This document shows positions 35,862-46,260 of a stretch of DNA of 64,000 nucleotides, piece after piece. Every line of letters begins with the position of its first letter. Position 1 is the stretch's first letter. Origin of the DNA: Polytrichum commune (Eukaryota > Streptophyta > Polytrichopsida > Polytrichales > Polytrichaceae); assembly GCA_950295325.1 (NCBI GenBank), contig OX485803.1, forward strand, positions 9,980,001 to 10,044,000, in the 5' to 3' direction. The notes under the pieces were generated by a model. That model did not search any database and was not told the origin of the DNA. It saw nothing but the letters and a program-made list of their open reading frames with translations. Position numbers and translations under genes: made by a program.

Positions 35862-35929
35862 CGGCAAAGAGAGTCCCCTTAAACAGGTTCTATAATGAAT
35901 GAAGGAAATTGATGATTGGTAACTCATGA

Positions 35930-36286
35930 TAGAGTAGAGGCATCCATGACCGATCAATTAAGAGATTATGCGCCAAATTTGGAGAAGTATAAGGGGGTGC
36001 ATATTTTTCTGTTGCAGGAAGATAGAAATCAAGAGGACTGCGATTTTTCATTAATTTTATTCCTCAAATTGAAAGTATTGTGAAGCCACAAGTTGGTCCA
36101 AAATACATTCCCAATGTCTAAAGTTTGCCATTTAAACCACTCATTTTGAGACGAATTCCTCCTCACTTCAACTCTCAAACCAACACAGGTGTCATAACAC
36201 TATTGGTTCCGATCTTATCCAAATTCCGATACCCTATAAATTGCTGATGGGGTCCTGATTGGGAATAGGTGCCTCTTCTATGGTTA
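35930..36286 (+). repeat. Direct repeat unit 2
   Basis: Matches unit 1 in order: GAGTAGAGGYRYCCATRACY GATCA, GAGAAGTATAAGG, AGGAAGATAGAA, AAGTTGGTCCRAA and GGGAATAGGTGCCTC. The exon-like frame is not kept open here in the same way. Confidence 0.55.
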
Positions 36287-36500
36287 CAATTGAACCGGTT
36301 GAGTTATGAGAAACAACCAATTGAAGCTCAAGACTTTGGGAAAAATTACCGATCCACTTAGAGGAATTTTATAGGATATTCCCCGATCTACTAAAGGGAA
36401 ACCGAAGGATGTGAACATGTAACCGGTTGGTGTCGGAAACACAAGGATCTCCAACCGACGACTATGGTGGCCAAACCTGTCCCGGGACATTGAACCCTAC
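36284..36500 (+). repeat. AACCGGTT-family repeat, single arm
   Basis: GAACCGGTTGAGTTATGAGA, GAAGCTCAAGACTTTGGGAA, GTGAACATGTAACCGGTTGG and ATCTCCAACCGAC follow the arm order of the family. Confidence 0.6.
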
Positions 36501-36529
36501 CCTAATTGGTGTTGGATAGGTAGCCTGCT

Positions 36530-36810
36530 CTGACACCGGGGCCCACACACTTCCTATAATCACGCCAAAAAGATAACCAGTCTGACTCATCCCGTTGAGT
36601 GGGACCCACACAACCACGCTGCCAGGGGGAAGATAACGGGTCTCGCAGCAGCCCTGACCCCGTTCCGTATTATACGGTCAGAATAGACATAATGTGTGGG
36701 TCCCACATGTGCGCCACGTGTCCACATCTGCACAGCCCAGTCACTTCCCAGTACTTACCCCTGGAGCCATCCTGCGGCGGTTTGGGGTTTGGTTTTCACC
36801 AACACTTACC
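36530..36810 (+). promoter_or_regulatory. GC-rich island with G-box, function unknown
   Basis: Clearly richer in G and C than its surroundings. It contains GCCACGTGTCC at about 36713 (G-box/ABRE-like), GTGGGACCCACAC and GTGGGTCCCACA words, and no open coding exon. It could be a fragment of a host promoter carried or left behind; no adjacent gene supports a present role. Confidence 0.25.
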
Positions 36811-36889
36811 GCGGGGGTAAATAGTAAAAACCTCAACCCAATTTGATTGGTTGTTGGTTCATCCCAATTCAAGCTCACTCCACCATTCA

Positions 36890-37105
36890 TGGTATTTAGC
36901 GTCACTTATTATTCAAAGTTACGTTGTGTTGTGACAGTTTACTGTAGATTTTATTTTCTACTAACGGAGGTCAAATTGGTGGTCAGGACGATGTAGAACG
37001 TGAATATCTTTACTTGGTAGAAATTGGCAGTAAAAATAAAATGTTATAGAAGTGCGTAACTCGGAAAAGTTAAGTGATACTAAATGTCGTGAATGGTGTG
37101 TTGTA
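36890..37105. mobile_element. Short-subfamily MITE, decayed copy
   Basis: Left GGTATTTAGCGTCACTTATT and right TTAAGTGATACTAAATGTCG are imperfect inverted ends of the 27193-27420 type. The interior GGTCAAATTGGTGGTCAGGA corresponds to GTCAAATTGGTCGTTTGGAC. Confidence 0.55.
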
Positions 37106-37130
37106 TATGGTAGATGGGCTGGGGCGAACC

Positions 37131-37214
37131 AACCTGTACATTGGTTCCTTTGGAGGCAAGGGTTTAGGCATCCAACAAAGGAACGAGTGTATGGGTTGGT
37201 TCGCCCAAATCTGG
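37131..37214. repeat. Imperfect hairpin around GGGCGAACCAACC
   Basis: GGGCGAACCAACCTGTACAT then TGGTTCCTTTGG faces CAACAAAGGAACGAGTGTAT then GGGTTGGTTCGCCC. The stem is about 33 bp with a loop of about 15. A half-site recurs at about 38385-38445. Confidence 0.7.
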
Positions 37215-37224
37215 TAGATGGGGG

Positions 37225-37460
37225 TCACTAAATGGGGAGAACCGGCTACTAGTTACATGTGAATCGGTTGAGTTTGAGAGATACCCCGTTGAAGTTCAAG
37301 GCTTTGGAAAAAATTACTGACCATTTTAGATGGATTTGTAAAATATACCCCAAATTCATAAAGAAAAAACTAAAGGATGTCAACATGCAACCGGTTGGAC
37401 TTGAAAACACTAGGATCTCGACCAACTATGCCCACGAAAATCTCCCCGGACACTGATGGG
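37225..37460 (+). repeat. AACCGGTT-family repeat, single arm
   Basis: GGGGAGAACCGGCTACTAGT, GTTGAAGTTCAAGGCTTTGG, GTCAACATGCAACCGGTTGG and TCTCCCCGGACACT run in family order, with a CCCGGGCA-like end. Confidence 0.65.
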
Positions 37461-38050
37461 TCTTAAATGGTTATTTTTCCTTCTTTTTCCAACCAACCCA
37501 TTTGTTCTAGGATATAAAGCACGCGATTAGTACAAGATGGTTAGCAAATTTAAATCGAGGCCGTCGCCATTTACCTTGTCAATCTTGGAGCTTGATTTAA
37601 ATACGCTATTCGTTACGAAAGTGACTCGAAGGTACTCATGCTCATTACGTGGTCATATACTGTAGGTCCCCTTCCCAATTATGTCGACTATTAAGAGTAC
37701 AATGGTTGTCATGTTTTGAGCATGCAATCTAAGGTTGAGGCATCTATGACCGATAAAATAAGAGAGGTTGCATCTGTTTAGGAGGAGTAATAGCGGAGAA
37801 TTATTTTCTCGCAAGTGAAACAAATTCGCAAGAGAGTGTATTTGATTCAAATTTGATTCATGAATGTGGAAATTGCTCCAATTTCAAAGCGGTAAGTGAA
37901 GGTAACACATGGTCAATTTATAGGTTAACCCAAAACCGCTCATCTAAATGCTAAGCTTGGCTACGATAGTTGTCAAAATTCTTATGAGGGTGATCAATCA
38001 CATGCCACCACCACATAAACCTTAACTCTGTTCGTATAAGAAATATAAAT
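37450..38050 (-). repeat. Composite dispersed repeat, copy 2 of the ~600 bp pair
   Basis: 37450-37730 is a reverse copy of the ~400 bp family. 37732-38045 matches 7335-7640. The joint order is the same at both loci. Confidence 0.6.
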
Positions 38051-38129
38051 GTCATTTATGTCAACATTACATGACCCTAGTGAGCGGTTGAATGGACTCA
38101 GTCAACTATGGATGCCTTGACCTTAATCT

Positions 38130-38990
38130 TTGTTGAACACGTGTCTTGTTGGTATCCGTACTTGGATCCACACCAAACCACATACTACTCAAATATAGGG
38201 GTCCCGATAAGAAAAGAAACCGAATGAGGGTTGTTGACTTTAAACTACTTTGGAAATTCTAACCCCAATTATGGTGTTATATTAACTCAAACCAAGACTC
38301 CTTGGGCTTTACAATAAAATTTAGCAGCATTTTCACCCACCGCCTCCCCCACTTTGCCCTTCCCTTTGGTAGATATTATGAGAGGGTGAACCAACCCATA
38401 CATTGGTTCCTTTTTGGATGATTGCAACCATGCCTCTTAGGTACCATTGTATGGGATGTCTTGCCACAAGCGTATTATGAGCAGCCACCATTTAGTCTCT
38501 TCTTATTAAAATGATGAAAGCGTCTTTGTGAGTCTTTGCGGACACGTATAATTAGTATACAATGTTTGCTTTATGTAACGCCTTTTCTTTTGACTAAATT
38601 AGTTGCATGATGACAACACAAATTATGGGTTGGAGTTGTGTGGTGTCTATGTAAATGCTTGTAATCTTTTGTGAACTTGTCATTAATTGAGGTTGGTGAA
38701 AACATAGAGAAACATTGCATGACCATTGAGTTTCTATTTTTATCCCTAGTGACCCACATTTTGGTGTTGAAGACTTTAAATTAGTCTAATGGGACCCAAT
38801 TTGAAAATTATTAACAACAGACTTGGGAGGGGCAAGTTATTAATGCGTCATCCATGGAAGGTGTCCATTGTTGATTTACTCAATATGTGTGTCATTTTCT
38901 CTTATTATTGAGGAAAAGAGTCTTTGTGAGTCTAAGACACTTATCATTGGTGTCAACGACAACACTTGTTTTGGGTTGGAGCTTTCATGG
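38130..38990. repeat. Mixed repeat fragments
   Basis: 38135-38215 is an end of the ~400 bp family. GTCTTTGTGAGTCT with GGGTTGGAG occurs twice (38523 and 38921), marking a diverged direct repeat of about 400 bases. Confidence 0.45.
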
Positions 38991-39430
38991 CATCTATGCA
39001 AACTCATTCGTTAGGAAGGCGAAAACGCAATGAACTACTCCCTCCGTCCGAAAATAATTGTCCTACCCCCCAGAGTTTTATGTCCCAAAATTATTATTCG
39101 AGATTATCAATTTCTTTGATGTGGAAAATTTTGCCCAATAATTTGGTGTGCCAAACAATTTCTACATCAACAAAATCAATAAGCATTTGATCTCATACAA
39201 TGTTTTTGGGACATAAAACTCCAGGAAGTAGGACAATCGTTTTGAGGCAGAGGGAGTAATATGTAGCTGCAAGTTTTTGGATTTGGACGATTTGACTCAT
39301 GCAACAACATTAGAGACCCCAAACCAGTCAAGTGGGGATGCATTAGTTGTTAACTATAGGAAACTAGCTTTTACTAGACCCATGTCATTCATAATGGATG
39401 AGTTTACATAGACACCATGAATCTCCAACC
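38965..39430. mobile_element. Inverted-repeat element hosting a Stowaway MITE
   Basis: GGTTGGAGCTTTCATGGCAT then CTATGCAAACTCATT at the left faces AATGGATGAGTTTACATAGA then CACCATGAATCTCCAACC at the right. The Stowaway MITE at 39038-39256 sits between these arms. Confidence 0.5.
39038..39256. mobile_element. Stowaway-type MITE (Tc1/mariner), 219 bp
   Basis: The left end CTCCCTCCGTCCGAAAATAA and the right end, read inward, CTCCCTCTGCCTCAAAACGA are the classical Stowaway terminus. Inverted similarity runs on for about 60 bp through ATTGTCCTAC and GAGTTTTATGTCCCAAAA. A TA target duplication flanks it at 39036-39037 and 39257-39258. No coding capacity; it would need a transposase in trans. Confidence 0.92.
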
Positions 39431-40925
39431 TTGTCTTGGAGGGTTTTAAATTTTGAATATGGCTGCGTTATTATGATTTGACGCTCAGGTTACTAAAATA
39501 GGCAGTGTGTATGAATGTCCAACAAAAGAAGAGGATATGGCTTTGATGTTACCACCAATGTGAATTATGGTGCATCATTGTCTTAGAATTTGCCTCAAAT
39601 ATTAGTATATTAAACATAGGATCAAGTATGGCATTAAAATTGATATTCCATGTTAAATAAAGCGTAACCAAGTTTCGTATGACAACCTCGCTAGTGCCAC
39701 TCAATGATTGCAAGACGAGTAATGTGGGTCGACGATGAATAGTGTGGGCCACACTAGCTAATTCATATGCTTAGTGCACCTCTTTTTAAGTGAATGTCTC
39801 GAATGAGCATGGGACAAGCCAATCCTCACCTATCTCCACCAAGGACAAGCCCCGAGGTTCCCGCATGAATGGGTTGTGGTACGGTGCAAAATGTCCAACA
39901 TATTAAAAAATATCGCATAGAACAATGTGTCTTATGAAGTACTGCGATATCACACGTCTGTGTACATAACACCATAAAAACATTCCTCTACAATAGACAT
40001 GTACTTGGTGGCAGTAGAAGATATCCAACATCACGCATGAGTGACTCAAAGGATGCGGAGCTGTCAACAATCACCACGTCTATTGACTGGAGAGTGGTGA
40101 GTTGTTGATGATGACCATGTCTAGTGACAAGTGGCAACAACTACTTGGTCCATCTCAATTCCAATCAACTCTCAAATCCAAAACCGACTAGCCTAATTAG
40201 TGTGTCATGCTAATTCAATGTCCACACTAATTAGTAGTTAAGTTTGGTGTGATTTTGGAGTTTTCTTTTCTTTTCTTTTAAACAAGGATTTGTCATGTGG
40301 CCTTTCCAAATTGGATGGGGATCCTCGATTCACGTGTGGATATCACATTGCTATGTATATATTAATACTCATGGTACGGTACGGTATTTGGCAAAGGATT
40401 GTGTAGGGGAATCATATCAAGCATTGCACTGAAGTTGCTTGTGTGTTAAGAGGGAATATTGTGGAAGTCGGTGGCCCACTTTGATTGGTATCTTTTGGGC
40501 TTGGAAGTGTGGATTTGGGAAATTGAGCTAATATCGTACACGGTCCGAAGACGTTCGGATGTCCAAAATCAACATAAATGGAAGATTTGCATGGCAAGAA
40601 TCTTCAAAGACCTAAATATCCAAAACCAACTCTCAATTGAGCTTGGGAACAAAACCCCAAAACCGAAAAGAACGTTGACGTTGGAGCTTTTTTTTTAAAT
40701 TGTAGCAAAGATATTTGAACTTAAACAAAATTGTAAGCATAAGGTACACATGGGACGCTCACGTCACGGCTCATGATTTCTTACCATTTCGATGCTCCGT
40801 TCCATGGTTGTAACTATGGGCTTTGTCGGGGGTGGTGTGCTCTTCCCAACACTTGAGTCCCGCCTTTGAACCTATGGGGCAAAGGAGCGAATATGATAAA
40901 CCTTACAATAAGGATAAGATAAGCA
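39431..40925. other. No gene recognised
   Basis: The block GACGATGAATAGTGTGGGCC ACAC (about 39730) recurs reversed near 63230-63250, marking one more dispersed repeat. Otherwise nothing is supported. Confidence 0.45.
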
Positions 40926-40929
40926 AGCC

Positions 40930-41255
40930 TAATTCAATTGCTTATCTTAATCATATACCTATATTTGAGCGATGGCGGTTAGGCGTGGATGTAAGAACGG
41001 GCACCAAAAAGACATGTATTTGAAAGTGCTTGATTACATGATTAGAATTTGTTAGTTATGTATTAGATATAACATCAACATAGATGATGGGGGGGGGGGG
41101 AGAAGGAACATGTCTAATCTTGTGAGAAGAAAGAGGAACTCTATTATGAAAGTGAACAAGATGTTCATATAAACTCCAACTACTATGAGGAAAGCAAGTA
41201 TTGCCTTGATTTACTATTGCTAATCACCTCGTATGACATCACATGCTTAACATCT
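40930..41255 (+). repeat. ~400 bp dispersed family copy with G12 run
   Basis: ATTTGAGCGATGGCGGTTAG, GAACGGGCACCAAAAAGACA and CTACTATGAGGAAAGCAA-type blocks are present. A run of twelve G sits at 41089-41100, within the element. Confidence 0.5.
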
Positions 41256-42075
41256 TAGGAGACGAGGGCTACTTAGAAAGAGTAACTTGGTCTATTTTTA
41301 TGGGTTTTGTGCGTGATGGTATGCTTTATGCAACATTTGAGTTGTTTGTTAGAAGTAAAACAAACGTTGAATAGTAGGGAACGGTCATGTGAAGGGTGCA
41401 CCACGTTTGATGAAACTCAAAATAAGGCGGGCAACCGACAAGATAGATGGGACCAAAATGATTACTTCTCTTAAATGACCACCTGCATTTAAGTGGTGTA
41501 TGGGATTACACATAACCTTAGACCAACTCAAAGATGAATCCACACCATCAGTCACAACAACAAAGTCACCTTTTCTAGATGGTATATGGTTACGTGTAGA
41601 TCCAAAAATGGACACCAAAGAATGTGTTTGAAAGAGATTGGAGTATGCTCAACATGCTAGGCCTCACAACCATGTAATGAGAAAGATGGTTTCCACTTGG
41701 ACTCTGAAAATACACGGAATTGACCATGGCCGCGATTGTAAATTTGTTACTCATGTCACACTAATTTCGTGTTACACATCCTACAAAAAGTAGGTGCACC
41801 ACTGAAACTTAAAAAAGTGTCCGTTTAATTAAGTTGGGACAAACTTGGAGCACGTAATTCCACTTCACCCGGTGAGTCCCATAATTTCCCAATGTCTAAA
41901 CACGGTTTGCGTAAGGAACAAATAAATAATCAGGGCCAAGGATTCGTGGTGTCTACATGAACCCATTCATTCATTAAGACAGTGCAAATATAGAAACACC
42001 ATTTCATAGTCTAAAATTAATTCTTTAAGAGGATTCGACTCCGTATGTAACATCATCAGATACCCTGGAGTAGTC
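41256..42075. other. No gene recognised
   Basis: Includes another diverged fragment of the ~400 bp family near 41575-41660 (TATATGGTTACGTGTAGATC). Nothing coding. Confidence 0.45.
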
Positions 42076-42079
42076 TGCA

Positions 42080-42290
42080 CCGTTTATGGTGTTTAGTGTC
42101 ACGTACTATTTGCAAGTACGTGATGCACTAACTTCTTTACTCACGAGTTCAATTCCCACTAATTAATGAAAGTCGAATAGGTCGTTTGGACATTATAGAA
42201 CCTAACTGACCTTTTTCTTGATAAATAATTATAGCACCGCATAACTCCGAATACTAAGTGACACTAAACACCACTAAATACGGTGTCGTG
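42080..42290. mobile_element. Short-subfamily MITE copy
   Basis: GGTGTTTAGTGTCACGTACT at the left and AAGTGACACTAAACACCACT at the right. The interior GTCGAATAGGTCGTTTGGAC then ATTATAGAAC matches 27193-27420. Confidence 0.65.
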
Positions 42291-42354
42291 AGGTGAAATT
42301 GGAAAACGAATTGGCCCTCAACTTGGAGGTGGTTGTTTCCCTATCGTAACCCTA

Positions 42355-42590
42355 TGTCCAGGAAGAACCGGCGGCTAATTAGAGATGAACTGGTTGGGTT
42401 TGAGAAATAACCGGTTGAAGATGGAGACTTCAAGAGCATTACCGATCATTTTAGAGGAATCTATAGAAGAATATACCTCACAAGAAATAAAAGCAACACC
42501 GGAAGATGCCAACATGTAAACCGGCTGGATTTAGAATCACATGGATCTTGACCGACTACGCCCAAAAACTTCCCGGGCAATGCTATAAGC
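42355..42590 (+). repeat. AACCGGTT-family repeat, single arm
   Basis: GGAAGAACCGGCGGCTAATT, ATTACCGATCATTTTAGAGG, GATGCCAACATGTAAACCGG and CTTCCCGGGCAATG run in family order. Confidence 0.65.
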
Positions 42591-42762
42591 CCATTCATTC
42601 ATCCAATATGGATGAGTTTCCATGGACATCATGGATGAAATCCATCCATGTTTTTTATGAGTACATTTGTTGTACTCTTTCTTCTCCTTCATTGATTGAT
42701 CTAGGTAGGTGTACTGGTGCAGTGTAGGGTAGGTTATCAGTTTCTAAGTTTAGGATGGCCCA

Positions 42763-42773
42763 CCCCCCCCCCC
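42763..42773 (+). repeat. C11 homopolymer
   Basis: Eleven C in a row, followed by ATCACGTGGC. Confidence 0.9.
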
Positions 42774-43194
42774 ATCACGTGGCTCCCACCTATATATGTA
42801 TGTATTGAATCCCCATTAAACAATAAATTATTAGATTTCGCTCCCCTTGTGCAGGCTCCCCCTCCTTTCTCAGATAATAGATAATGTTCTCTCCACTTCT
42901 ATTTATGGCTGGGCCCTCGTGGGGCTCCCACCTAATGGGAGCAGGAAAACAATACAAATATATTGCAGTGGTTAATGAATGAATGTGGATGGATTGAGTT
43001 CCCAGTGGGGAACAGGGGGTGGCTAATAAGCCAGCGCCAGAAATAAGTGCAGGAACTCATGATGGGTGGATGGGAACTTTAGGGTTTGGATAGGGCACAC
43101 CCAGTCTTGGTTGTCAGATTACAAGAGTGGACCCATTCTTGAATCCCCACCCCGCCCCCTCATCACGTTTTCGGCCAAATTGCCTCAGTCCTAC

Positions 43195-43330
43195 ATGCTA
43201 GGGGAGTGGGCCGAGATGACCCTAAACTACCGGATGATGGTGGAGAGATACCCAAATCTCAAGGCAAAGGTTGGCGGTTCAATTCCCAGCTCTGAAATCT
43301 CCTCTCTACTTGACGAAAAAACTTGCTAGG
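43195..43330 (+). mobile_element. SINE-like element with A- and B-box motifs
   Basis: TAGGGGAGTGGG (43199) resembles the Pol III A box and GGTTCAATTCC (about 43277) the B box. The distance is longer than in an ordinary tRNA. The body matches 27090-27190. A tRNA-derived SINE is the best explanation. Confidence 0.45.
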
Positions 43331-43366
43331 TGGTCAACCGCCTCCTGTGCTTTGACGTTGGCTTGT

Positions 43367-43370
<4 letters not shown>

Positions 43371-43398
<28 letters not shown>
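43371..43398 (+). repeat. GA microsatellite
   Basis: (GA)n of about 14 units, directly before the foldback element. Confidence 0.9.
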
Positions 43399-43403
<5 letters not shown>

Positions 43404-43875
43404 TATAGATGAACCGGATGAGTTTGAGGAATAATGACCGCTTGAGGTTGGATACTTCAGGAGGATTACCGATCGTTTTAGAGGAATCTATAGACTATAC
43501 CTCGAATGAATGGGAGTGACACCGGAAGATGTCAACATGTCACCAGTTGGATCAGTGATCAGGGAGGGTTCTGGACATGATCGGTTAAGATGATCCTAGT
43601 GTTTGCAAGTCCAAGCGGTTACGTGTTGACTTCCTTCGGGTTTCCTTTATTGAATTGGGGTATATTATTCTATAAATTCCTCTAAAATGATCGGTAATTT
43701 TCCTGCCGTTTTGAACTTCAACCGGTTATTCCTCAAACTCAACCGGTTCATCGGTAACTAACTGCCAGTTCTCCCCGGTCATAGGGTTGGATTTAGAATC
43801 ACTAGGATCTTGACCGACTATTATATATGCCCAAACACTCCCCGGGCACTACTTCAGTCACCACGAAAAGGGTTT
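43385..43875. mobile_element. AACCGGTT-family foldback, two-armed copy
   Basis: The left arm holds ATGAACCGGATGAGTTTGAG, ATTACCGATCGTTTTAGAGG and GATGTCAACATG. The right arm holds their complements CATGTTGACT-like, CCTCTAAAATGATCGGTAAT and CTCAAACTCAACCGGTTCAT. The end after the right arm is CTCCCCGGGCACT. Confidence 0.7.
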
Positions 43876-44010
43876 AGGATCTACACAGGGTTTACAACTT
43901 TCGATCAATAGCAGAAACCTTCGTCACGAGTCCAGTTTCCAACTTGCTTGAATGGGGGACAATTCAGAAGGACCATTCACTCTCTGCTTCCCTTTGTTTA
44001 CTTAAACGGC

Positions 44011-44038
44011 CCCTAGACCCTAAACCCTAAACCCTAAC
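44011..44038 (+). repeat. Short telomere-type repeat (CCCTAAA)n
   Basis: CCCTAGACCCTAAACCCTAA then ACCCTAACC: three to four units of the plant telomere repeat. As short as this, it may equally be a telo-box of the kind found in plant promoters. Confidence 0.75.
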
Positions 44039-44039
44039 C

Positions 44040-45236
44040 ACTTCACACTCAACCTTAAACTCTCAAAAAGCTTGGCTCCAGTGACTTTTGTGCAATAACT
44101 TTTCATTCGGTTATTCATAGTAACAATGATCAACTGATGTTGCCGTCCTACTAAGTTCAAGTGGAATGTTTGTGCAAAGAGCTAACGTTGTTGGCCATGG
44201 GCCGCAAGTTGACAATGATGTATTGCATGTAGTACACGGTTTTGTTCCAACAACATATGACTCAATCGGACCAAGCTAATTGCATCCTACTTTGGGCAAT
44301 TTGGAAATCGTGTCAAAGCCAATTGTGTTGTGAGCACCACAATCTTAGTAGTGCACAGTCATAACACATACCATTCGGGAAGGTAAATGCACTAGTCTTA
44401 TACAGAGCCTGGATATTTCCTAATTTAAATCATTTAACACCTAAGTGTGGATCATAGACCATAATTTAGACTACTAAGATCGATTTAGTATGAATCAACA
44501 ATAAACTTACAGGGGTACATTTTTTTTACTTTGCCCTAGATGTTTGTTAGGAAACAAGATTCAATTTAGGGCTAGGGCTAGACACCACCTTTTCGAGTTG
44601 AGCCCTGCCACTGTTACTTGTGGTGAATATACAACCAATTATATTATAGCCCATATGTATTATTATGGAAATGATTTCAGAGTTAGTATCAGCAACTCCG
44701 AACGAGTCTAGAGGTATCTTCTTGAGATGATCTAACCACAAATATATAGGGTCTTGTTTTTACTAGGGCGTTTTCATTTTTACCTCAATGATAGTGATGG
44801 GTGATGGATGTCTAGTCATGGCCATCTACCATGAGTATATAATTTGATTGGCAACAAACACGTTATCATGAGTCCAATTTGCAACTTGTTTGATTGGAGA
44901 CAATTTGGAGCTTGGATGGTGCAGGTCAAAAACAAATTCCACGTCATTGGTACTATGTTTGAATGATTCTCTATTATTGAAAAAGTAACGCTGGTGATTT
45001 GTCACTAGCGTGAAAATGAGCCCATTCACCTTATATTGATGTCCGTTCACCATTTTACCTTATATAGTTTGGTAGAATGGTGAACCATCAAATGAATGAA
45101 CACACACACACACAAACATGTTTGTGCACTTGAAGGTTGCCGACAATTGTAGACCTTCAATGATGGTTGTAATTGTTCACCACGAATCCATTTCAAAAGA
45201 TTCAAGAATCTAGCTTATGAGGAGAGAGGCGTTATA
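44040..45236. other. No gene recognised
   Basis: Contains a small (AC)n tract near 45100-45114. Nothing else supported. Confidence 0.5.
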
Positions 45237-45237
45237 A

Positions 45238-46010
45238 GATACTTGGGGATACTTATCAATTTCCATTGCTTTCCATGTTTGGCTTGCCACTTTCGGATAA
45301 AAAAGGGATACAAATTGTGTGGTGTATATTCAAAGGTTTTTGTGTTGTTGTGGCTTCAAAGAGTTGGGAATTTTTTTGATGGCCCACATGAGATAATATC
45401 AAGATCCCATGAATTGGTTGTGACAAGAGAGCAAAGCCAAGAACCGCTAGAAAAGTGGTAGCCAAACATCATATTCCAAAAATTTGTTTTATTATATGGA
45501 CAGCCCGAATCTTGTCCTTTTGTAGATTTGTTGCGCCAATTTTACAAGCATCTTGTTTGGAGTAAGTTGTTCGACTACCATTTTTCTATTGGTTCCGAGT
45601 GGGCCATCACAACCCAAACCATGCTCACCCTACTTTACGATACCTATCGATTTCCATTGCTTTCTTTGTTTGGATGATGACCACTTTCAAATCACAAACA
45701 TACACAAATTCATGATGTAATGGTCAAAGATTTTTACGTTGTTCTAGGCTCAAACATATGAGAACAATTTTAATGGCCCACACGAGAAGATCATGATCCT
45801 CGGAGGTTGTGACAATGAGCACAGCCAAGAACCAAGAGAAGGAGTTGACACTAGTAGAAAAAAGCGGCAACCAAACAACATGTTCCAAAAACTTGCTTTG
45901 TTAACCGACACGCCGAATCTTGACCCCACACATAGAGATCGCCACCCGTTTAACAAATACGTTGTTCGGCTTCCACTTTCCTACTAGTGTGAGTGGGGCC
46001 ATGCCCAACC
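45238..46010 (+). repeat. Direct duplication, two units of ~390 bp
   Basis: Unit 1 (45238-45625) and unit 2 (about 45637-46010) share TATCRATTTCCATTGCTTTC, ATGGCCCACAYGAGA, AGCCAAGAACC, AACCAAACAWCATRTTCCAA and CCGAATCTTG in order. The period is near 398. Identity is moderate, so the duplication is old. No conserved reading frame. Confidence 0.65.
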
Positions 46011-46082
46011 CAAACCCTTCCAAAAAATCAAACACCTTCAATGCCCGAGTCACTCGTGGCAAAAGGATACCTCCTCACCCAC

Positions 46083-46260
46083 TATCCTAGATGGTTGATG
46101 GTGCAAGGCAAGGCCACGTGCTTTAGTCACGCCTCCGGTTCGATTCCACGTCTCACATTAATCTAATCTCCAACTAGTGTCGGTTGGAACTCAAATGGAA
46201 TAGTGCCCATGGTACGCACTTGTATGTAGATGACACACTATCCGAATCTTTGCAAATGAT
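46083..46260 (+). mobile_element. tRNA-derived SINE-like head
   Basis: TGGTTGATGG (46092-46101) fits the A box, and GGTTCGATTCC (46137-46147) is a perfect B box 45 bases on. No cloverleaf acceptor pairing was found, so it is not called a tRNA gene. Confidence 0.45.

Noticed and set aside
34557-36286. Direct repeats considered as LTRs of a short retrotransposon
   Set aside because: Ends are not TG...CA, no primer-binding site or polypurine tract was seen, and the interior is mostly another dispersed repeat.
46083-46160. Possible tRNA gene
   Set aside because: A and B boxes are present at tRNA spacing, but no acceptor or anticodon stem pairing could be drawn. Called SINE-like instead.
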